Shown piece after piece: positions 9,057 to 17,313 of a stretch of DNA of 64,000 nucleotides. Where the stretch lies: contig NZ_ABJL02000006.1 in NCBI RefSeq assembly GCF_000172175.1, positions 248,001 through 312,000 on the forward strand, in the 5' to 3' direction. The stretch comes from Bacteroides intestinalis DSM 17393 (GTDB taxonomy: Bacteria; Bacteroidota; Bacteroidia; Bacteroidales; Bacteroidaceae). The notes under the pieces were generated by a model. The model searched no databases. It was not told the DNA's origin and worked only from the letters and a program-made list of their open reading frames with translations. Position 1 is the stretch's first letter. Each line of letters begins with the position of its first letter. The translations under genes and the position numbers were made by a program.

Positions 9057-9152
9057 TTATTCTTTCCACCGTGGAGTTTCTTTCTTTCCACCATGGTGGA
9101 AAGAAAGTTTCCCCGTGATGGAAAGCAACTTTCTCCATGGTGGAAAGAATAA
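9057..9152. repeat. Nested palindromic intergenic repeat
   Basis: A perfect 28-base palindrome spans 9080-9107 (left arm CTTTCTTTCCACCA). It is enclosed by perfect 14-base outer arms TTATTCTTTCCACC (9057-9070) and GGTGGAAAGAATAA (9139-9152). Variants of the TTTCC-ACC unit recur at roughly 22-base steps from about 9025. It is not coding and not CRISPR-like (no spacers). It could be a REP-like dispersed element or a regulatory structure. Confidence 0.75.
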
Positions 9153-9309
9153 GCACCTACTACAATTTTCCTTAACCATCGTAGCGAAAAGAGATAAAAG
9201 TGGCGATGCGGCGGCTTAACCTCTAATGGTATATAGATCCCTGCCATCCCCTCCTTTCTCTACACATTCTTTTTCAAAGAGATAAAGCAGGCATTCCCAA
9301 TATAATTAC

Positions 9310-9317
9310 TACATTTG
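9310..9317 (+). promoter_or_regulatory. -7 element of proA
   Basis: TACATTTG matches TAnnTTTG, 32 bases before the ATG at 9350; AAAGAAG precedes the start as ribosome-binding region. Confidence 0.6.
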
Positions 9318-9349
9318 CAGAATAATCAACTACAAAAAGTACAAAGAAG

Positions 9350-10597
9350 ATGGACTTAAACAGAGTATTTGCCACCGTGCAGGAAGCCAGTCGGAAATTG
9401 CTGTCGTTAAGCGACCGGGAAATCAATCAGATACTGCTGGCTGTAGCGGATGCCGCCTTGGCAAAGTCAGACTTTATTCTTGCAGAGAACAAGAAAGATC
9501 TGGAAAGAATGGATCCTAAAGATCCGAAGTACGACCGACTGAAATTAACCGCCGAACGCCTTCAAGGCATCGCAGCGGATACACGCAACGTAGCTACCCT
9601 CCCCTCTCCCGTAGGGCATATACTGAAGGAGAATACACACCCCAAAGGAATGAGACTTAAAAAAATAAGTGTTCCATTCGGTGTTATCGGCATCATATAC
9701 GAGGCTCGTCCGAACGTTAGTTTCGACGTATTCGCACTTTGTCTGAAAAGCGGCAATGCCTGTATATTGAAAGGCGGTAGCGATGCTGACTACTCCAACC
9801 GGGCTATTATTAGCGTTATACACGAAGTTTTGGAACGTTTCCAAGTCACCCCTCATATCGTAGAATTATTGCCTGCCGACAGGGAAGCAACAGCCGAACT
9901 ACTAAATGCAAGGGGGTATGTGGATTTGCTTATTCCCCGTGGCAGCAGCAGCCTCATCAACTTTGTGCGTCAGAATGCTACCATACCGGTTATTGAAACA
10001 GGTGCAGGTATCTGTCATACATTCTTCGACCGCTATGGTGATGTGGAGAAAGGTGCCGCCATTATCAACAATGCCAAAACCCGTCGCGTCAGTGTATGCA
10101 ACGCTTTAGATTGCCTGCTGATTGATGAAGAGCGCCTCAGTGACCTATCGGTACTTTGTGCTCCGTTGCCAGATAGCCATGTGACAATCTACGCAGATAC
10201 ACATGCATACAACGTCCTGAAAGGCAGCTATCCCACCGATTTACTGAAAGAAGCTACGGAAGAAGATTTTGGAACGGAATTTCTGGATTACAAAATGTCT
10301 ATCAAAACCGTCCAGTCTATCCGCGAAGCCATAGCACATATCCAAAAATACGGTTCCAAGCATAGCGAATGTATCGTAACAAATGATAAAGCTCATGCCG
10401 AACAGTTCTGCCGTGATGTGGATGCCGCCTGTGTGTATGTCAACGTACCAACGTCCTTCACGGACGGAGCGCAGTTCGGACTGGGTGCCGAGATCGGCAT
10501 CAGTACACAGAAGCTTCACGCCCGCGGCCCGATGGCATTGGAAGAGCTCACCACATATAAATGGATTATCGAAGGCGAAGGACAGATAAGGGAGTGA
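9350..10597 (+). CDS. proA: Glutamate-5-semialdehyde dehydrogenase (gamma-glutamyl phosphate reductase)
   Basis: Second enzyme of proline synthesis: reduces gamma-glutamyl phosphate to glutamate-5-semialdehyde with NADPH in the cytoplasm. 415 residues, the usual length. The family signatures are clear: FGVIGIIYEARPNVSFDVF, LKSGNACILKGGSDA, IPRGSSSLINFV and the catalytic cysteine in ARRVSVCNALDCLL-like context (RRVSVCNALDCL). C-terminal FGLGAEIGISTQKLHARGPM is conserved. proB is not next to it in this window; argF' follows 58 bases later, so the pair links proline and arginine synthesis. Confidence 0.97.
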   Translation: MDLNRVFATVQEASRKLLSLSDREINQILLAVADAALAKSDFILAENKKDLERMDPKDPKYDRLKLTAERLQGIAADTRNVATLPSPVGHILKENTHPKGMRLKKISVPFGVIGIIYEARPNVSFDVFALCLKSGNACILKGGSDADYSNRAIISVIHEVLERFQVTPHIVELLPADREATAELLNARGYVDLLIPRGSSSLINFVRQNATIPVIETGAGICHTFFDRYGDVEKGAAIINNAKTRRVSVCNALDCLLIDEERLSDLSVLCAPLPDSHVTIYADTHAYNVLKGSYPTDLLKEATEEDFGTEFLDYKMSIKTVQSIREAIAHIQKYGSKHSECIVTNDKAHAEQFCRDVDAACVYVNVPTSFTDGAQFGLGAEIGISTQKLHARGPMALEELTTYKWIIEGEGQIRE

Positions 10598-10655
10598 TAA
10601 GTGATCAGCCAAAGCTCCACCATAAATCATAAATTATAAATCATAAATATATAAG

Positions 10656-11609
10656 ATGAAGAAGTTTACTTGTGTGCAGGACATCGGGAATCTGAAAGCT
10701 GCACTGGATGAAGCATTTGAGATAAAGAAAGACCGGTTCAAATACGTAGAGTTAGGACGAAACAAGACGTTGATGATGATTTTCTTCAACTCAAGCCTGC
10801 GTACCCGCCTCAGCACGCAGAAAGCTGCAACAAACCTGGGTATGAATGTAATCGTACTGGACATCAACCAGGGAGCATGGAAACTGGAAACGGAACGCGG
10901 AGTCATTATGGACGGTGACAAACCGGAGCACCTGTTGGAAGCTATCCCCGTAATGGGCTGCTATTGCGACATCATCGGTGTACGCTCTTTCGCACGATTC
11001 GAGAATAAAGAAGATGATTACAACGAAATCATCATAAACCAGTTCATTAAATATTCCGGACGCCCTGTATTCTCAATGGAAGCAGCTACACGCCATCCAT
11101 TGCAAAGTTTTGCCGACCTCATCACTATTGAAGAATACAAGAAAACGGCACGTCCTAAAGTAGTTATGACCTGGGCACCGCATCCGCGTCCATTGCCACA
11201 AGCCGTGCCCAACTCATTTGCAGAGTGGATGAATGCTACAGATTATGATTTCGTCATCACTCATCCCGAAGGCTACGAACTCGACCCGCAATTTGTAGGA
11301 CATGCCCGCGTAGAATACGATCAGATGAAAGCATTCGAAGGTGCAGACTTTATCTATGCCAAGAACTGGGCTGCCTATGCAGGCGATAATTACGGACAAA
11401 TTCTAAGTAAGGACCGTGAATGGACAGTAAGCGACCGCCAAATGGCTGTAACCAACAACGCCTACTTTATGCACTGCCTGCCTGTACGCCGTAATATGAT
11501 TGTAACGGATGATGTCATCGAAAGCCCCCAATCCATTGTAATCCCCGAAGCCGCCAACCGTGAAATATCGGCTACAGTAGTATTGAAAAGACTACTCGAA
11601 TCACTTTAA
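10656..11609 (+). CDS. argF': N-succinylornithine carbamoyltransferase
   Basis: Transfers carbamoyl from carbamoyl phosphate to N-succinyl-L-ornithine in the Bacteroides arginine pathway, which uses acylated intermediates. 317 residues. It has the divergent carbamoyl-phosphate loop SSLRTRLSTQKA (in place of STRTR) and the HCLPVRRNMIVTDDVIE motif. Position 90 is Pro (DGDKPEHLLEA); in published work on the B. fragilis enzyme Pro90 gives succinylornithine preference and Glu90 gives acetylornithine preference, so succinyl is predicted. It lies downstream of proA and is followed by a terminator at 11649-11683. Confidence in the acyl preference is good but rests on this one residue and overall similarity. 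Confidence 0.93.
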   Translation: MKKFTCVQDIGNLKAALDEAFEIKKDRFKYVELGRNKTLMMIFFNSSLRTRLSTQKAATNLGMNVIVLDINQGAWKLETERGVIMDGDKPEHLLEAIPVMGCYCDIIGVRSFARFENKEDDYNEIIINQFIKYSGRPVFSMEAATRHPLQSFADLITIEEYKKTARPKVVMTWAPHPRPLPQAVPNSFAEWMNATDYDFVITHPEGYELDPQFVGHARVEYDQMKAFEGADFIYAKNWAAYAGDNYGQILSKDREWTVSDRQMAVTNNAYFMHCLPVRRNMIVTDDVIESPQSIVIPEAANREISATVVLKRLLESL

Positions 11610-11644
11610 AAGGTGATCCGGACAACGGACATTGAACTATTATA

Positions 11645-11690
11645 TAAGTTTCGCCTTAGTTTGTCTTACACTCTAAGGCGAAATTTGTAT
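11645..11690 (+). terminator. Terminator after argF'
   Basis: TTTCGCCTTAG (11649-11659) pairs perfectly with CTAAGGCGAAA (11673-11683), followed by a T-rich tract ending TTTTTG. Confidence 0.8.
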
Positions 11691-11747
11691 TTTTGCTCAA
11701 AAAGCGAAGATAAGCTGCACCTCAGCATTAAAAATAAGCAAGCTTAT

Positions 11748-11778
11748 TTTGTACTGCTTTCGGTTTGCATTATCTTTG
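11748..11778 (+). promoter_or_regulatory. Promoter of the PASTA-domain gene
   Basis: TTTG (11748-11751), 19 bases, then TATCTTTG (11771-11778): a full Bacteroides promoter. It lies inside an upstream in-frame ATG extension, which shows that the real start is the ATG at 11800. Confidence 0.75.
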
Positions 11779-11799
11779 CCCCAAATAACGCTAAGGATT

Positions 11800-12441
11800 A
11801 TGACAATAAAAGAGTTTTTTTCTTTCCGACAGAATAAATTTTTCTGGGTAAACCTGATTGCAATGATCGTTGTGGTTGCCCTTGTACTGTTTGGAGTTTT
11901 GAAGGGACTGGATATATATACCCGTCACGGCGAAGCGGTAGTAGTGCCCAATGTAAAAGGCATGGGAGTGACTGAAGCCGAAAAAATGTTCCGCAACCAA
12001 GGACTGACCTGTATTGTTTCCGACTCCAGTTACGTAAAGAACTTACCCGCCGGATGCATCCTTGAACATAATCCTGCTGCCGGACAGAAAGTAAAAGAAG
12101 GACGCACCATCTATCTGACAATAAACACACTGAATGTACCTTTACAAATTGTTCCCGACGTAGCAGATAATAGTTCCATGCGTCAGGCACAGGCACGTTT
12201 ATTAGCGACCGGTTTCAAGCTGGCCGAAAACGAATACATAGCCGGTGAGAAAGATTGGGTGTACGGCGTAAAGTACAAAGGACGCACACTGACCAACGGT
12301 GAAAAAGTTCCCGTAGGTTCCACACTTACCCTAATAGTAGGGGATGGCGGAGCCTTAGCTCAAGAGTCAGATTCTACAAATACGGAAACCACAGGTTCTG
12401 TTTCTTCCGGTGATTCTGCTACTGACGACTCTTGGTTCTAA
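11800..12441 (+). CDS. Membrane-anchored PASTA-domain protein
   Basis: 213-residue inner-membrane protein with a short cytoplasmic N-terminus, one helix (about 15-36, FFWVNLIAMIVVVALVLFGV) and periplasmic PASTA repeats (VVVPNVKGMGVTEAEKMFRN; then a second starting VPDVADNSSMRQAQ), ending in a Ser/Thr-rich tail. PASTA domains bind peptidoglycan fragments in kinases and penicillin-binding proteins, but no catalytic domain is present. I chose 11800 rather than the ATG at 11749 because AAGGA precedes it and the promoter overlaps the longer form. It is followed by an RluA-family gene and ddl, so a cell-wall role is plausible but unproven. Confidence 0.88.
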   Translation: MTIKEFFSFRQNKFFWVNLIAMIVVVALVLFGVLKGLDIYTRHGEAVVVPNVKGMGVTEAEKMFRNQGLTCIVSDSSYVKNLPAGCILEHNPAAGQKVKEGRTIYLTINTLNVPLQIVPDVADNSSMRQAQARLLATGFKLAENEYIAGEKDWVYGVKYKGRTLTNGEKVPVGSTLTLIVGDGGALAQESDSTNTETTGSVSSGDSATDDSWF

Positions 12442-12500
12442 ACATTATATTTGGAGAATAAGCAACTTTCAATCATAATAACACATAGAAAAAACGAGGA

Positions 12501-13574
12501 ATGATAGAAGAATTGCCGGATGACATAGCGATTGATGATGACCTGGACGACGTAGAGCCTGTCGGTGATGAGGCCCAACTCTATGAACACTTCCGTGTGG
12601 TAGTGGACAGGGGACAGGAAATGATGCGCGTAGATAAGTACCTTTTCGATCGTCTGACAAATGCTTCACGCAACCGCATTCAGAAATCAGCAGAAGCAGG
12701 TTTTGTAATGGCTAATAATAAGCCTGTCAAAAGCAGCTATAAAGTGAAGCCTATGGACGTCATTACCATTATGATGGATCGTCCACGCTACGAAAACGAA
12801 GTCATTCCCGAAGACATTCCACTCAATATTGTTTATGAGGACAAATACCTCATGATAGTGAATAAACCTGCCGGACTTGTTGTGCATCCGGGACACGGTA
12901 ACTACCACGGAACTCTAGTGAACGCCATAGCCTGGCACATGAAAGATAACCCCGATTACGATGCCAACGACCCGCATGTCGGTCTGGTGCACCGCATCGA
13001 CAAAGATACCTCCGGTTTGCTCGTTATAGCAAAGACACCGGACGCCAAAACCAATCTCGGCATACAGTTCTTCAACAAAACCACCAAACGACGTTATCGT
13101 GCATTGGTATGGGGAATCGTTGAACAGGACGAAGGAACCATTATAGGTAACATCGGCCGGAATCCCAAAGACCGTATGCAGATGACCGTGTTGCCCGACG
13201 ACCAGGGTAAACATGCTGTTACCCATTACCGGGTATTGGAACGTCTGGGTTACGTCACCCTTGTGGAGTGTATTCTCGAAACGGGACGTACCCATCAGAT
13301 ACGTGTACATATGAAGCACATCGGCCACGTACTCTTTAATGATGAGCGCTATGGCGGACACGAAATTCTGAAAGGTACTCATTTTAGTAAATACAAACAG
13401 TTTGTAAACAATTGCTTCGATACTTGTCCACGGCAGGCATTACACGCAATGACGCTGGGCTTTGTACATCCTGCCACTGGTGAGGAAATGTACTTCACTT
13501 CTGAAATGCCCGACGACATGACCCAGCTAATAGACAAATGGAGAGGCTATATCAGTAACAGAGATTTAGAATGA
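12501..13574 (+). CDS. RluA/RluD-family 23S rRNA pseudouridine synthase
   Basis: 357-residue enzyme that converts uridine to pseudouridine in rRNA, probably the large-subunit helix 69 (RluD role) or a related site. An acidic N-terminal extension is followed by an S4 RNA-binding domain (about 35-85, MRVDKYLFDRLTNASRNRIQ) and the catalytic domain with the HRIDKDTSGLLVIAKT signature (catalytic Asp), LETGRTHQIRVHM and ALHAMTLGFVHP. The TGA overlaps the ddl start (ATGA), so the two are translationally coupled. Which uridines it modifies cannot be told from sequence. Confidence 0.92.
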   Translation: MIEELPDDIAIDDDLDDVEPVGDEAQLYEHFRVVVDRGQEMMRVDKYLFDRLTNASRNRIQKSAEAGFVMANNKPVKSSYKVKPMDVITIMMDRPRYENEVIPEDIPLNIVYEDKYLMIVNKPAGLVVHPGHGNYHGTLVNAIAWHMKDNPDYDANDPHVGLVHRIDKDTSGLLVIAKTPDAKTNLGIQFFNKTTKRRYRALVWGIVEQDEGTIIGNIGRNPKDRMQMTVLPDDQGKHAVTHYRVLERLGYVTLVECILETGRTHQIRVHMKHIGHVLFNDERYGGHEILKGTHFSKYKQFVNNCFDTCPRQALHAMTLGFVHPATGEEMYFTSEMPDDMTQLIDKWRGYISNRDLE

Positions 13575-14545
13575 AACGCACGATTGCTATCGTTTGCGGA
13601 GGTGATACCTCCGAATTCCAGGTTTCCCTGCGCAGTGCGCAAGGAATCTATTCCTTTATTGATAAGGAGAAGTATACATTATATATCGTCGAAATGCACG
13701 GACTCGACTGGCACGTGCAACTTCCTGACGGCAACAAAGCTCCCATCGACCGGAACGATTTCAGTTTTCAGGTAGATGGCAAGAAGGTGACATTTGACTT
13801 TGCCTATATCACCATTCATGGAACTCCGGGTGAAGACGGACGTTTGCAAGGTTATTTCGACCTTCTTCATATCCCTTATTCCTGTTGTGGTGTATTGGCA
13901 GCCGCACTTACTTACGATAAGTTTGCGTGCAACCAATATCTAAAAGTATTCGGTGTGCGCATTGCAGAGTCTTTAGTACTCCGTCAGGGACAGTCTATTT
14001 CCGATGAAGATGTAATAGAGAAGATTGGTTTGCCTTGTTTCATCAAGCCCAGCCTGGGTGGTTCCAGCTTTGGCGTAACCAAGGTGAAGACCAAAGAACA
14101 AATACAGCCTGCCATTGTTAAGGCATTTGGTGAAGCACAGGAAGTCCTGGTGGAAGCCTTTATGGAAGGTACGGAAGTAACCTGCGGTTGCTATAAGACA
14201 AAAAAGAATTCAGTAGTATTCCCTATTACGGAAGTAGTAACAGAGAATGAATTCTTCGACTACGACGCCAAGTATAACGGACAGGTTTCTGAAATTACTC
14301 CCGCCCGTATCTCCGACGATCTGACTCACCGGATACAGACTTTGACTTCAGCCATCTATGATATCCTGGGAGCTTCCGGCATCATCCGCGTAGATTATAT
14401 TATCACTGCCGGAGATAAAATCAACCTGCTGGAAGTGAACACTACACCCGGAATGACGGCCACCAGTTTTATACCCCAACAGGTACGTGCTGCAGGTTTA
14501 GACATTAAAGATGTAATGACTGATATAATTGAGAACCAGTTTTAG
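13571..14545 (+). CDS. ddl: D-alanine--D-alanine ligase
   Basis: ATP-dependent ligase that makes D-Ala-D-Ala for peptidoglycan in the cytoplasm. 324 residues with ATP-grasp motifs: the N-terminal VCGGDTSEFQVSLRSAQG, the HGTPGEDGRLQGYFDLL substrate loop, CFIKPSLGGSSFGVTKV, and the metal-binding end GIIRVDYIITAGDKINLLEV followed by NTTPGMTATSFIPQQ. Starts within the stop of the pseudouridine synthase gene. murF, the enzyme that uses its product, is elsewhere in the window at 41978. Confidence 0.96.
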   Translation: MKRTIAIVCGGDTSEFQVSLRSAQGIYSFIDKEKYTLYIVEMHGLDWHVQLPDGNKAPIDRNDFSFQVDGKKVTFDFAYITIHGTPGEDGRLQGYFDLLHIPYSCCGVLAAALTYDKFACNQYLKVFGVRIAESLVLRQGQSISDEDVIEKIGLPCFIKPSLGGSSFGVTKVKTKEQIQPAIVKAFGEAQEVLVEAFMEGTEVTCGCYKTKKNSVVFPITEVVTENEFFDYDAKYNGQVSEITPARISDDLTHRIQTLTSAIYDILGASGIIRVDYIITAGDKINLLEVNTTPGMTATSFIPQQVRAAGLDIKDVMTDIIENQF

Positions 14546-14618
14546 TGACTAAGGGTTAATGATCAGTGATTGGCACTCAGCAGCTTCACTATTCACAACC
14601 AACTAAACGTTAATCATT

Positions 14619-15776
14619 ATGAATATGGAATTTGATGAAATCCGCCCTTATCATGACGAGGAACTCCCTCAGATTTACGAGGAATTGATTGCCGATCCGG
14701 CTTTCCAGCAGGTGGCGTCTGCTGTCTTTCCAGAAGTTCCTTTTGAGGCGCTTGCACAGAAAATGCGTGCTTGCAAGACAAAATTAGAGTTTCAGAAAGC
14801 ATTCTGTTACGTTATTCTGAGAAAGTTTTCCCGAGATACGACTCAGGGAGTGACTTTAGACCATACAGCACAGCCGGAGCATAAATCTGCTTACACTTAC
14901 ATCTCTAACCATCGCGACATTATTCTTGATTCTGGTTTCCTGTCAGTAGAATTGATAGACAAAGGCATGGACACGGTAGAAATCGCCATCGGTGATAATC
15001 TATTGATCTATCCTTGGATTAAGAAGTTCGTACGTGTCAACAAATCCTTCATTGTACAACGTACCCTGACCATGCGCCAGATGTTGGAATCCTCCGGACG
15101 CATGTCACGCTATATGCACCACACCATTAAGGATAAGAATCAATCCATCTGGATTGCCCAGCGTGAAGGACGTGCCAAAGACTCCAATGACCGTACCCAG
15201 GAAAGTGTGCTCAAAATGCTTGCCATGGGCGGAGAAGGCGATATTATTGATCGTCTGACCGAAATGAATATTGTCCCATTGGCCATTTCATATGAATACG
15301 ATCCCTGTGATTACCTGAAAGCACAGGAATTTCAGTTGAAACGGGATATACCGGATTACAAAAAGACGCAAGCTGATGACTTGAAGAATATGCAAACCGG
15401 ACTGTTCGGTGCAAAGGGACATGTACACTTCCAGGTGGCTCCCTGCATCAATGGAGAACTGGCTAAATTAGATCGTTCTCTTCCCAAACCGGAGTTATTC
15501 TCAGAAATTGCTGCACTCATAGACCGGAATATTCATGCGAATTATCGTTTGTATCCCGGTAATTACATAGCCCATGATTCTTTATCGGGTACTGAAACCT
15601 TCGCCGGTCAATACACGGCCGGAGAGAAGAAACATTTCATGGATTACATTGACCAACAACTTGCCCGCATCGAATTGCCTAATAAAGATATGCCGTTCTT
15701 GCGTGAAAAGATATTGCTGATGTATGCCAATCCGTTGACGAATTATTTGGATACCCAAACTGATAATCCGAAATAG
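14619..15776 (+). CDS. PlsC-like phospholipid/glycerol acyltransferase
   Basis: 385-residue putative acyltransferase for membrane lipid synthesis (acyl transfer to a glycerophosphate, lysophosphatidate or aminolipid). The catalytic region is ISNHRDIILDSGFLSVELI; the acyltransferase His is visible, but Asp follows at H-x5-D rather than the usual H-x4-D, or else the adjacent HRD Asp is used. Downstream WIAQREGRAKDSNDRTQES fits the substrate-binding block (xEGxR-like). No signal peptide; no membrane helix is obvious. It stands between ddl and a NigD-like lipoprotein. Exact acceptor unknown. Confidence 0.75.
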   Translation: MNMEFDEIRPYHDEELPQIYEELIADPAFQQVASAVFPEVPFEALAQKMRACKTKLEFQKAFCYVILRKFSRDTTQGVTLDHTAQPEHKSAYTYISNHRDIILDSGFLSVELIDKGMDTVEIAIGDNLLIYPWIKKFVRVNKSFIVQRTLTMRQMLESSGRMSRYMHHTIKDKNQSIWIAQREGRAKDSNDRTQESVLKMLAMGGEGDIIDRLTEMNIVPLAISYEYDPCDYLKAQEFQLKRDIPDYKKTQADDLKNMQTGLFGAKGHVHFQVAPCINGELAKLDRSLPKPELFSEIAALIDRNIHANYRLYPGNYIAHDSLSGTETFAGQYTAGEKKHFMDYIDQQLARIELPNKDMPFLREKILLMYANPLTNYLDTQTDNPK

Positions 15777-15784
15777 AATAAACA

Positions 15785-16471
15785 ATGAAAGGTAAGTTAC
15801 AATTTCCAGTTTCTTTATCCTGGCTTTTGCCTATACTGTTATGTGTACTGGTTTCCTGTAGCGATGATGACGACTACTATTATCCATCTGTGAAACTGGA
15901 CTTCCTGACTGCCCAAGCAGGTGCCGACGGTAGTTTACAGTCCATATTGACAGATGAAGGTGAGACGCTTGCAGTAGTGGAAGATGCATCAAACACACGT
16001 ATAGATGCCAATTCTTCCCTCCGCATTGTCAGCAACTATGGCAAGGCAGCAACTGCCAATGGAGAGTCCGGAGCAAAATTGTATGCAGTACTGAAAGCAA
16101 TATCTCCTGTTCCACAACCCGAGGATAAATTTAAAGATGGAATAAAACGTGATCCGGTAAATGTATTAAGCATCTGGATGGGCATTGATTACCTGAACTT
16201 AATGTTGGAAATCAAATCACAAAATAAAAGCCATGCGTTCCACTTTATAGAAGATGAAATCATCACGGACATAGAAACAGGAACCCGGACAGTACGCCTA
16301 TCCCTCTATCATGATGATGGCGGAGATGTACAGGCTTATACCAAACGTGCTTATGCATCCGTCCCATTACGGCAATATGCTGAGGATGGAATCAATAAGA
16401 TAACGGTTTATTTCAGCATCAACACGTATTCTGGCAAAGAAGCGACTTACGAATTTGAATATAATCCTTAA
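15785..16471 (+). CDS. NigD-like lipoprotein
   Basis: 228-residue exported lipoprotein resembling the NigD family of Bacteroides. The signal peptide ends in a lipobox, LCVLVSC, followed by an acidic SDDDDYYYPS stretch that fits surface-exported lipoproteins. Downstream sequence is beta-rich (FLTAQAGADGSLQSILTDEG; LSIWMGIDYLNLMLEIKS), as expected for the N-terminal OB-like and C-terminal beta domains of this family. Function is not established; NigD was named from a bacteriocin-related locus. The rhodanese-like gene follows after 4 bases, so they form an operon. Confidence 0.8.
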   Translation: MKGKLQFPVSLSWLLPILLCVLVSCSDDDDYYYPSVKLDFLTAQAGADGSLQSILTDEGETLAVVEDASNTRIDANSSLRIVSNYGKAATANGESGAKLYAVLKAISPVPQPEDKFKDGIKRDPVNVLSIWMGIDYLNLMLEIKSQNKSHAFHFIEDEIITDIETGTRTVRLSLYHDDGGDVQAYTKRAYASVPLRQYAEDGINKITVYFSINTYSGKEATYEFEYNP

Positions 16472-16475
16472 TAAG

Positions 16476-16865
16476 ATGAAAATGAATTCTTTTATTGCAG
16501 GCATTTGCCTGTTTTTCTCATCACTTTTCTCCTGTCAGCAGAAAGGAGACTTTAAGTCCGTCTCTGTGGAAGATTTCTCCACACTGATTGCCGATCCTGA
16601 AATGCAACGTCTGGATGTACGCACCTTAGCCGAATATTCAGAATCTCACATTCCAAAGAGCATCAACATTAATGTGCTTGATAAGACTTTTGCCGAAATA
16701 GCAGATTCAACCCTGCAAAAAGATAGACCTGTAGCCTTGTATTGCCGTAGTGGCAAACGCAGTAAGAAAGCTGCCGCCATCCTTAGTGAGAAAGGTTATG
16801 TGGTTTACGACCTTGATAAAGGTTTCGAAGAATGGAAGAAGGCAGGAAAGGAAATAGAAGAATAA
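16476..16865 (+). CDS. Rhodanese-like domain lipoprotein
   Basis: 129-residue lipoprotein (lipobox SLFSC after MKMNSFIAGICLFFSS) with one rhodanese domain. The active-site loop YCRSGKRSKKAA contains the catalytic Cys, and LDVRTLAEYSESHIPKSINI is the typical first half. It may transfer sulfane sulfur or handle thiols in the periplasm. I prefer the ATG at 16476 over one seven codons upstream, because the upstream form overlaps the NigD-like stop and weakens the signal peptide. Last gene before the terminator at 16898-16934. Confidence 0.85.
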   Translation: MKMNSFIAGICLFFSSLFSCQQKGDFKSVSVEDFSTLIADPEMQRLDVRTLAEYSESHIPKSININVLDKTFAEIADSTLQKDRPVALYCRSGKRSKKAAAILSEKGYVVYDLDKGFEEWKKAGKEIEE

Positions 16866-16897
16866 TATAGAGCAAGAAACAAATTGGCGCAAATAGA

Positions 16898-16940
16898 AAA
16901 GCCGCAAAGCACTTTATCAGTCCTTTGCGGCTTTCTTATT
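16898..16940. terminator. Bidirectional terminator between rhodanese and rpmH genes
   Basis: AAAGCCGCAAAG (16898-16909) pairs with CTTTGCGGCTTT (16923-16934); T-rich on the plus strand and A-rich upstream, so it can end both the plus-strand lipoprotein operon and the minus-strand rpmH. Confidence 0.85.
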
Positions 16941-16962
16941 CTTTATTACAAAGAGAGTTTGC

Positions 16963-17124
16963 TTATGCTTTTACTCCGTTGTATTCGTCAGAAACAGTCA
17001 GTTTCTTGCGGCCTTTAGCACGACGTGCAGCTAATACTCTGCGACCGTTAGCGGAAGCCATTCTCTCACGGAAACCGTGTTTGTTTTTTCTCTTTCTGTT
17101 AGAAGGTTGAAATGTTCTTTTCAT
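16963..17124 (-). CDS. rpmH: 50S ribosomal protein L34
   Basis: 53-residue basic protein. Minus-strand translation begins MKRTFQPSNRKRKNKHGFRE and continues RMASANGRRVLAARRAKGRK, the universal L34 signature; the tail KKLTVSDEYNGVKA is a Bacteroidetes-type extension. It binds 23S rRNA in the large subunit. It is divergent from efp, 189 bases away, and its promoter is at 17168-17175. Confidence 0.97.
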   Translation of the reverse strand: MKRTFQPSNRKRKNKHGFRERMASANGRRVLAARRAKGRKKLTVSDEYNGVKA

Positions 17125-17167
17125 TACTGTATATTGTTTTATGTTATTATTTCACGTAATCGGGCTG

Positions 17168-17175
17168 CAAAAATA
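17168..17175 (-). promoter_or_regulatory. -7 element of rpmH
   Basis: Minus strand TATTTTTG, exact TAnnTTTG, with TTGG 19 bases upstream; 43 bases before the rpmH start. Confidence 0.6.
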
Positions 17176-17225
17176 GGGACTTTTTTCAAAATAACCAAGA
17201 GTTAAGTCTTTTTCTCTCAAAACTT

Positions 17226-17257
17226 TTTGCGATTTTTACTGATTTCCATTACTTTTG
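17226..17257 (+). promoter_or_regulatory. Promoter of efp
   Basis: TTTG (17226-17229), 20 bases, TACTTTTG (17250-17257). It lies inside an upstream in-frame extension and so supports the ATG at 17314 as the efp start. Confidence 0.75.
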
Positions 17258-17313
17258 CACCCGCAAAGCTCACTGAAGACAATTATATAACATCTAAAAT
17301 AAAAAATATTAGT

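Larger units (their letters stand above)
8836..9349. other. 514-bp intergenic region between GH95 and proA
   Basis: No gene is seen. It holds the GH95 promoter and inverted-repeat element (8864-8934), a nested palindromic repeat (9057-9152) and the proA promoter (9310-9317). The stretches 8935-9056 and 9153-9309 show nothing I can name. Confidence 0.7.

Noticed and set aside
13571..13580. Possible frameshift between the pseudouridine synthase and ddl genes
   Set aside because: It is a normal ATGA start-stop overlap of two complete proteins.
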